Both the position numbers and the translations under genes were made by a program. From Candidatus Gastranaerophilales bacterium (GTDB lineage: Bacteria > Cyanobacteriota > Vampirovibrionia > Gastranaerophilales > Gastranaerophilaceae): DNA of 64,000 nucleotides. Of this stretch, positions 62,338 through 64,000 are shown one piece after another (positions within the stretch are counted from its first letter, which is position 1; each line of letters begins with the position of its first letter). Where the stretch lies: NCBI GenBank assembly GCA_900767135.1, contig CAAFYU010000005.1, forward strand, positions 58,349 to 122,348, in the 5' to 3' direction. The notes under the pieces were generated by a model. It ran no database searches, was not told where the DNA came from, and saw only the letters and a program-made list of their open reading frames with translations.

Positions 62338-63147
62338 ATGAAAAAGATTTTGGCACTGTTAATATGTTTTCAAATCCTTGCACTACCTGTGTTTGCGGAA
62401 TACGATTTTTCTGACGAAGCACAGGCGGAGTTTGACAGAAACAAAAATCAGCACACAAATGTTCAACCTAATGATTTTACTAAAAAGCGAAATCGCACAG
62501 AGATTAAAAACAATCAAAAAAGTGAAATTATTCTTCCTGCTGAAACGAAAAATATAAAAAACAACGCATTTACACCACCACAACAAAATCTGTCTTTGAA
62601 CGGTTATGCCACAAACATTCCGGCTGGAACAGCTTTTAATGTAACATTTGATTCCGGCATAAGTTCAGGAAGTTTGGAGAAAAACGATAGGCTGACTGTG
62701 CGTTTGACAGAAGATTTTCGGTATAACGGGCAATTAATTGCACCTGCCGGAAGTCTTGTTTACGGAGCGGCAACAGATGCCCAAAATGCGGGATTGGCTT
62801 ATGGAAGCGGAATGATTGAGATAAGTTTTAACGAGATTTTGACTCCGGAAGGCAATCCGATAGCGATTTCTACGGAGAAAGTATACCTCAAAGCCAAAAG
62901 TGAACGTGCACAAAAAATGACTCGTGACGTTTTGGTTGGTGCAATCGGCAGTATGCTTGTGGGGGCGGCATTGACGGCACTTGGTGGTGGTGATGATTGG
63001 GGTAGAAATATGGCAACATTTGCAAGTATAGGTGCTGTCGGAGGGGGCTTGCGTGGCACAATGCAACGAGGGGAAGAAGTTCAAATCCCTGATGGCACAA
63101 CAATTCAGGTAAGACTTGCAGAACCCATCAGTGCAAATGGAATATAG
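62338..63147 (+). CDS. Secreted protein with TrbI/VirB10-like beta domain
   Basis: Protein of 269 aa with a signal peptide ending at VFA (residue 20). A polar linker (25-85) is followed by a domain resembling the VirB10/TrbI beta barrel: NIPAGTAFNVTFDSGISSG, LIAPAGSLVYGAATDAQNAG and MIEISFNEILTPEGNPIAI. A Gly-rich hydrophobic hairpin (about 200-240) may insert in a membrane. It ends with a repeat of the first strand, GTTIQVRLAEPI. It stands alone, with no conjugation genes nearby. An envelope pore or assembly role is a guess. Confidence 0.75.
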   Translation: MKKILALLICFQILALPVFAEYDFSDEAQAEFDRNKNQHTNVQPNDFTKKRNRTEIKNNQKSEIILPAETKNIKNNAFTPPQQNLSLNGYATNIPAGTAFNVTFDSGISSGSLEKNDRLTVRLTEDFRYNGQLIAPAGSLVYGAATDAQNAGLAYGSGMIEISFNEILTPEGNPIAISTEKVYLKAKSERAQKMTRDVLVGAIGSMLVGAALTALGGGDDWGRNMATFASIGAVGGGLRGTMQRGEEVQIPDGTTIQVRLAEPISANGI

Positions 63148-63916
63148 AGTTTTGTCAGGGCAAAATTACGTTAGTTGTTATTCTGAAAAAAGATGTTAAG
63201 ACGCTAGGGCGACAAGACGTTAAGTTCGTATCGTGAAAAATTGCTATCAGTCGTCATTCTTGTATGTGTCAAGTAATTCGTTGACAAAAGATTAAAAATC
63301 AATTACCCACTCTCTTTCTCTGCTTGGTTGTTGGCGATAAACGAGTCTACGTGTTTTGCTACTCGCAAAAGCACTTCGCTCTCTGCCAACAATCCGCTCC
63401 CTAATAGAGGGAGAGAAGCCTTGCCTTGCAACTATCTTTGTTTATAATTCAGTGTAATGGCTATTTAAAAGTATTATTTATACTAAACATAAGTCTTCCC
63501 TTGTCAGGGAAGATTTAGATGGGTAGGCAATATGCTTGATTTAATCCAGCCTATTTTTTTATTTAAAGAACAGTAGGTCTGGCAATGTTTGACGAAACAA
63601 AATAGAAAAACTCCCGTCTGAGTAGGACGGGAGAAATAGGAATTGAAAACTGCTTTTCAGCAGCTTTCTGTATGAAATTTTTTGTTTTGTTTTTGGGTGT
63701 TCGGCAGGTATGTCAACCTACATTGCTAACGTAGCTGCAATTCACGTCATTCTGAGGTTCTCCTGAACCGAAAGAATCCAGCTTATTTTTTTTTATTTAA
63801 TAATATTTTTGTAAAAGTGCGACTAATATTTTTTGCTTTCCCTCGCCCCTAGGGGGAGAGGGAGCAATCCTTAGTGAGCGATTAGCGAACTTAGGAGTGC
63901 GGGTGAGGGGGATAAA
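63148..63916. other. Gene-free, repeat-rich stretch
   Basis: No ORF of note in 770 bases. It contains several GC-richer hairpins: CTTCCCT/AGGGAAG (63495-63512), CTCCCGTC/GACGGGAG (63611-63633) and GTGTTTTGC/GCAAAAGCAC near 63352. It also has words typical of dispersed bacterial repeats (GTCATTCTGAGG ... GAAAGAATCC at 63746, and CCCTAGGGGGAGAGGGAG at 63847). It looks like an accumulation of REP-like elements. Confidence 0.55.
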
Positions 63917-64000
63917 CTACTTCACCTTCGCCTCTAATTTTTCTATTCGTTTTTCAAGCTCATTAATACGTTTTTCTTGTGCCTGATACTTCGCATCAAG
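63917..64000 (-). CDS. C-terminal end of a coiled-coil protein (cut by window edge)
   Basis: 28 codons including a TAG stop at 63917-63919 are visible; the gene enters from beyond base 64000. The visible tail is a heptad coiled coil (KRINELEKRIEKLEAK). Such tails end trimeric adhesins, S74-type chaperone domains and other proteins, so the type cannot be told. Confidence 0.6.
   Translation of the reverse strand, partial: LDAKYQAQEKRINELEKRIEKLEAKVK

Noticed and set aside
63300..63425. CRISPR-like look of repeated GC-rich words
   Set aside because: No regular spacing or constant repeat; no cas genes in the window.

Overview
The window looks like a chromosomal segment of a gut-type, non-photosynthetic cyanobacterial relative (Vampirovibrionia/'Melainabacteria', most likely Gastranaerophilales). 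This is inferred from low GC, the standard code (TGA is used as a stop), gene neighbourhoods typical of the cyanobacterial phylum (lysA-cdaA, efp-accB, pipY/yggS-sepF), heptose and O-antigen type genes that imply a Gram-negative envelope, and many secreted or membrane proteins without a recognisable family. I could run no database search, so the lineage call is an inference. No phage, insertion sequence or CRISPR array is visible.

Layout. 1-6.3 kb: queF (cut by the window edge), the fixC-fixX electron-transfer pair, rsmD, an acetyltransferase-like gene, two zinc alcohol dehydrogenases and a small Cys protein. 6.3-12.3 kb: a ClC exchanger, lineage-type proteins, tRNA-Pro(CGG) and a SEC-C protein. 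12.4-18 kb: YibE/F, O-antigen ligase, DUF4330-like protein and heptose kinase (envelope polysaccharide), then a phosphodiesterase divergent from ispG. 19-30.6 kb: secreted TPR and GHL10 glycosidase-like genes, lysA-cdaA-yitT (DAP and c-di-AMP), an HTH regulator, a SprA-type zincin, accC/accB/efp and two secreted paralogs. 30.6-36.5 kb: uvrA, a gene with a G10 tract, a tandem array of structured RNA units ending in tRNA-Leu(GAG), and a higBA toxin-antitoxin pair. 36.7-50.9 kb: glycosyltransferases, rlmN, a YkgJ-type protein, an EF-hand protein, a 2-hydroxyacyl-CoA dehydratase activase homolog, an HD-GYP-like protein, a ketopantoate reductase, GT8 enzymes, an EamA exporter and an orphan DNA methyltransferase. 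51-64 kb: mutL, a TPR-glycosyltransferase, pipY-sepF, a putative HExxH protease, an acyltransferase, a three-gene lineage-specific operon, plsY with a coupled small membrane ORF, a TrbI-like secreted protein, a repeat-rich non-coding stretch and the end of a coiled-coil gene.

Most unusual. (1) At 35059-35685 four tandem units of about 118 nt (one enlarged to 193 nt) each start with the first 10 bases of the adjacent tRNA-Leu. Each closes by pairing that head with its own tail. The central arm differs in sequence between units but still pairs. A promoter lies just upstream and a terminator just downstream of the tRNA, so all five RNAs look like one transcript. (2) About eleven genes have a -10 hexamer ending exactly six or seven bases before the ATG and no Shine-Dalgarno site, which points to frequent leaderless transcripts. 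(3) A G10 tract in an N-terminal coding region, where a change of one base in either direction leads to an early stop, is a phase-variation candidate. A (CTATG)4 tract lies upstream of the HExxH gene. (4) Elements built from tandem 7-8-mers facing their inverted copies recur in four intergenic spaces.
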